Origin: Flavobacteriaceae bacterium UBA7446 | GTDB lineage: Bacteria; Bacteroidota; Bacteroidia; Flavobacteriales; Flavobacteriaceae | Reading direction: 5' to 3' | DNA length: 16,295 nt | NCBI GenBank assembly: GCA_002478685.1 | Contig: DLPY01000076.1 | Coordinates: 470 to 16,764 of the forward strand | Shown: positions 13,786 through 16,295 of the stretch, one piece after another | How positions within the stretch are numbered: the first letter of the stretch is position 1 | Layout: the number at the start of each line of letters is the position of its first letter | The notes under the pieces: generated by a model | Told to the model about the DNA's origin: nothing | Database searches by the model: none | The model's input: the letters and a program-made list of their open reading frames with translations, nothing else | Made by a program: the position numbers and the translations under genes

Positions 13786-14906
13786 AAAAAGTATTGTTTA
13801 TTGACCGAGACGGTACACTAGTATTGGAGCCCGAAAACTACCAGCTTGATGGATTAGATAAGCTCATTTTTTATCCAGGTGTATTTCAGTATTTGGGGCG
13901 TATTGCTAAGGAACTAGACTACGAATTGGTTATGGTAACCAATCAAGATGGACTGGGAACGGAAAGCTTTCCAGAAGACACCTTTTGGCCTTCACACAAT
14001 TTTATGATGACTTCCTTAAAAAACGAAGGTATTCAATTTAGCGAAGTACTTATAGACAAAAGCTTACCAGCTGAAAACGCACCAACCCGCAAACCCAAAA
14101 CAGGTATGCTAACCACATACATAGGCAATCGTGAATATGATTTGGAGCAATCTTATGTCATTGGAGATAGACTAAGTGATATGGAGCTAGCATCAAACTT
14201 AGGTTCAAGGGGAATTTTGTTGCAAAATGATGCACGCATGGCAAAAGTAATGCCCAAAGAATTAATGAATGTCGTCGCACTTAAAACAACTGCTTGGAGC
14301 GAGGTTTATACCATGTTAAAAGCGGGAGAAAGACGTGTCAGCCACGAACGAAAAACAAAAGAAACATCCATTGAAATTGACCTAAATCTCGATGGTACAG
14401 GCGAAAGTAACATTGATACAGGCATTGCTTTTTTTGATCACATGTTGGATCAGTTAGCACGTCATGGCTGGGTAGATCTAAAAATGAAAACCAAGGGTGA
14501 TTTAGAAATAGATGAACACCACACTATTGAGGATACGGCCATTGCTTTAGGAGAAGCATTTGGAAAAGCATTGGGTGATAAGCTGGGCATAGAACGCTAT
14601 GGCTTTTGCTTGCCTATGGACGATTGTTTGGCGCAAGTTTCCATTGATTTTGGTGGTCGTGCATGGTTAATGTGGGATGCGAAATTTAAGAGAGAACTCA
14701 TTGGCAAAATGCCAACAGAAATGTTCTTTCACTTCTTTAAATCTTTTGCAGATGGTGCTAAGGCAAACCTAAATATTAAAGCAGAGGGGCATAATGAACA
14801 CCACAAAATAGAAGCCATTTTTAAGTCCTTTGCCAAGGCAATTCGTGCAGCCATCAAAAGAGATGCAGAAAAACTAGTGTTACCCTCTACCAAAGGACAG
14901 CTATGA
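13782..14906 (+). CDS. hisB: Bifunctional histidinol-phosphatase / imidazoleglycerol-phosphate dehydratase (HisB)
   Basis: A 374-residue fusion of two histidine enzymes. Residues 1 to about 165 are a HAD phosphatase for histidinol phosphate: nucleophile D8 and D10 in FIDRDGTL, TNQDG at 53-57, RKPKTGM at 103-109, GDRLSDME at 128-135. Residues about 183-374 are imidazoleglycerol-phosphate dehydratase: FFDHMLDQLARHG at 217-229, DEHHTIEDT at 244-252, GFCLPMDDCLA at 274-284, and HNEHHKIE at 337-344, supplying the histidines and glutamates of the two Mn sites. One difference from E. coli HisB: the loop that there binds zinc through Cys/His (ICPHLPADECDCRKPK) reads IDKSLPAENAPTRKPK here, with no Cys or His, so that zinc site is absent. 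The remaining active-site residues are intact. Four-nt ATGA overlaps on both sides. Confidence 0.96.
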   Translation: MKKVLFIDRDGTLVLEPENYQLDGLDKLIFYPGVFQYLGRIAKELDYELVMVTNQDGLGTESFPEDTFWPSHNFMMTSLKNEGIQFSEVLIDKSLPAENAPTRKPKTGMLTTYIGNREYDLEQSYVIGDRLSDMELASNLGSRGILLQNDARMAKVMPKELMNVVALKTTAWSEVYTMLKAGERRVSHERKTKETSIEIDLNLDGTGESNIDTGIAFFDHMLDQLARHGWVDLKMKTKGDLEIDEHHTIEDTAIALGEAFGKALGDKLGIERYGFCLPMDDCLAQVSIDFGGRAWLMWDAKFKRELIGKMPTEMFFHFFKSFADGAKANLNIKAEGHNEHHKIEAIFKSFAKAIRAAIKRDAEKLVLPSTKGQL

Positions 14907-15481
14907 ATGTAGTCATCATTGATTATGGAGCGGGCAATATTCAAAGCATACGCTTTGCACTTGCGCGTTTGGGGATAACTGCAGCACTTAGTGATGATAT
15001 AAACATCATTAAAAATGCTTCGCATGTGATATTCCCAGGAGTTGGTGAGGCAAGTTCTGCTATGGAAAAACTCCGTGCAACAAAACTTGACAAACTCCTT
15101 CCTACACTAACACAACCCGTATTGGGCATCTGTTTGGGAATGCAACTGATGTGTAACCATACCGAAGAGGGAAATACTCAAGGGCTTGGCATTTTTGATA
15201 CCGTTGTTGTACGCTTTGAAACCAATTTAAATGTACCACATATGGGATGGAATAACGTTGAAGGTAAAGGAATACTTTTTGAAAATATAGATGCAAATAG
15301 ATATTTTTATTTGGTGCACAGCTATTATGCCATACCAAATAAAGATATGGTAGGCGCTTGTACTTATGACGTTCCTTTCGCTGCAGCATTGGCTAAAGAC
15401 AATTTTTACGGCACACAGTTTCACCCAGAAAAAAGCGGAACCGTAGGCGCTCGCTTATTACAAAACTTTCTTGCCTTATGA
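14903..15481 (+). CDS. hisH: Imidazole glycerol phosphate synthase, glutaminase subunit (HisH)
   Basis: Class I glutamine amidotransferase that hydrolyses glutamine and passes ammonia to HisF for formation of the imidazole ring. 192 residues. The catalytic triad is visible: nucleophile C77 in LGICLGMQLM, H174 and E176 in TQFHPEKSG. VIIDYGAGNIQSI at 4-16 and IFPGVGEASSAM at 53-64 (substrate and oxyanion regions) are family signatures, as is VPHMGWNNV at 111-119. It begins within the hisB stop codon (ATGA) and its own stop overlaps the hisA start in the same way. HisF, its obligate partner, follows hisA, which is the usual operon order. Confidence 0.96.
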   Translation: MNVVIIDYGAGNIQSIRFALARLGITAALSDDINIIKNASHVIFPGVGEASSAMEKLRATKLDKLLPTLTQPVLGICLGMQLMCNHTEEGNTQGLGIFDTVVVRFETNLNVPHMGWNNVEGKGILFENIDANRYFYLVHSYYAIPNKDMVGACTYDVPFAAALAKDNFYGTQFHPEKSGTVGARLLQNFLAL

Positions 15482-16206
15482 TTTTAGTTCCAGCGATAGA
15501 TATCATAAATGGACAATGTGTGCGTCTCACTAAAGGGAACTACGATACTAAAAAAGTGTACAACGAATCACCCATGGAAGTAGCAAAAGCCTTTGAAGGT
15601 GCAGGATTGACGCATGTACACATAGTCGACTTAGACGGCGCACGTGCCAAACATATTGTTAATGCCAAAGTGTTGGAGGCCATTGCGACCAAAACATCAC
15701 TTATCATTGATTTTGGTGGTGGAATTAAATCCGAATCCGATTTGCAAACCGCTTTTGATTGTGGTGCTACAAAGGTTACGCTGGGCAGTGTTGCAGTCGA
15801 TAGCCCTAAATTGGTTTTAGAGTGGCTTCAAAAATTTGGGGCAGACAAACTTATACTAGGTGCTGATGCCAAAAACAGACGTATAGCCACTCACGGATGG
15901 GAAAAAGACTCAGGCATAGATATACTGGATTTTATCAAAAACTATAGTACAAAAGGCTTTAAACATGTACTGTGTACTGATGTAGCCAAAGATGGTATGT
16001 TGCAAGGTCCATCCTTGGAGTTATATTATGAATTGCTTGAGGAATTACCTGAGATAGCATTGATTGCTTCCGGTGGGATAACAACTATGGACGATATTTA
16101 TCAATGTGCCGAATTGGGCTGTGCTGCAGCGGTAATCGGTAAAGCTATTTACGAAAGAAAAATCTCGCTTAAGGAGTTAGAGCAGTATCAAACCGAACAA
16201 AACTAA
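15478..16206 (+). CDS. hisA: ProFAR isomerase (HisA)
   Basis: Phosphoribosylformimino-5-aminoimidazole carboxamide ribotide isomerase, an Amadori rearrangement in a (beta/alpha)8 barrel of 242 residues. Catalytic D8 lies in PAIDIINGQCVRL and D130 in LILGADAKNRRIATHGW. The two phosphate-binding half-barrel motifs are IIDFGGGIKSESD at 76-88 and LIASGGITTMDD near the C-terminus, with the usual internal twofold repeat. HIVDLDGA at 48-55 is also conserved. HisF has the same fold, but its N-terminal pattern PCLDI and its length differ, so the two are easily told apart. It starts in the hisH stop (ATGA) and hisF follows after one base. Confidence 0.96.
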   Translation: MILVPAIDIINGQCVRLTKGNYDTKKVYNESPMEVAKAFEGAGLTHVHIVDLDGARAKHIVNAKVLEAIATKTSLIIDFGGGIKSESDLQTAFDCGATKVTLGSVAVDSPKLVLEWLQKFGADKLILGADAKNRRIATHGWEKDSGIDILDFIKNYSTKGFKHVLCTDVAKDGMLQGPSLELYYELLEELPEIALIASGGITTMDDIYQCAELGCAAAVIGKAIYERKISLKELEQYQTEQN

Positions 16207-16207
16207 T

Positions 16208-16295
16208 ATGCTTACCAAACGCATTATTCCCTGTTTAGATATAAAAAACGGACGCACTGTTAAGGGGGTTAATTTTGTGTCATTGCGTGATGCCG
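16208..16295 (+). CDS. hisF: Imidazole glycerol phosphate synthase, cyclase subunit (HisF), N-terminal fragment
   Basis: Only the first 29 codons are in the window. They read MLTKRIIPCLDIKNGRTVKG and onward to VNFVSLRDA, an unmistakable HisF N-terminus, with catalytic D11 in IPCLDI and K19 in the VKG motif. HisF uses ammonia from HisH to close the imidazole ring, yielding imidazole glycerol phosphate and AICAR. The ATG follows the hisA TAA after one base (TAATATG, the same junction as lpxA/efp). The gene is cut by the window end, not truncated biologically. Confidence 0.95.
   Translation, partial: MLTKRIIPCLDIKNGRTVKGVNFVSLRDA

Overview
The window looks like a core chromosomal segment of an AT-rich member of the Bacteroidota, probably a flavobacterial-type lineage. 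The evidence is a PorX-type response regulator fused to a PglZ domain, a fused LpxC-FabZ protein, the his order G-D-C-B-H-A-F with a bifunctional HisB, genes without Shine-Dalgarno sequences, and TAnnTTTG boxes of the Bacteroidota -7 type. No mobile element, CRISPR array, rRNA or tRNA was seen, and coding density is close to complete.

Layout. (1) Positions 1-684 (+) hold the 3' part of a proline dehydrogenase gene. (2) Positions 674-2957 (-) read porX-like gene, tsaE, then a small membrane-anchored protein; the last gene overlaps the proline dehydrogenase gene tail to tail by 11 bp. (3) From about 2958 on (+), starting directly against the porX start codon, lies an HD-superfamily phosphohydrolase, then a tight lipid A/fatty acid cluster: lpxD, lpxC-fabZ, lpxA, efp, sucD, fabG and an SPFH/prohibitin protein (to 10437). 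Most junctions here overlap or are 1-13 nt apart. (4) Positions 10438-10590 are the only sizeable intergenic region and contain a complete-looking histidine attenuator: a 17-codon leader peptide with three consecutive His codons, an antiterminator pairing, and an 11-bp terminator hairpin with an 8-T tract. (5) Positions 10591-16295 (+) are the his operon hisG-hisD-hisC-hisB-hisH-hisA-hisF; hisF runs off the window.

How the genes work together. LpxA, LpxC and LpxD carry out the first three committed steps of lipid A synthesis. FabZ and FabG supply and compete for the (R)-3-hydroxyacyl-ACP that LpxA and LpxD consume, so the cluster joins outer-membrane and fatty acid synthesis, with efp, sucD and an SPFH protein co-transcribed. 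The his genes cover the histidine pathway except hisI/hisE, presumably just beyond the window, and should be controlled as one unit by ribosome stalling on the leader His codons.

Most of the window is ordinary housekeeping. The points most worth a second look are the histidine attenuator, TAnnTTTG boxes placed so that lpxD and tsaE mRNAs would be leaderless, the back-to-back start codons of porX and the HD gene, and a perfect 20-bp palindrome inside the HD gene.
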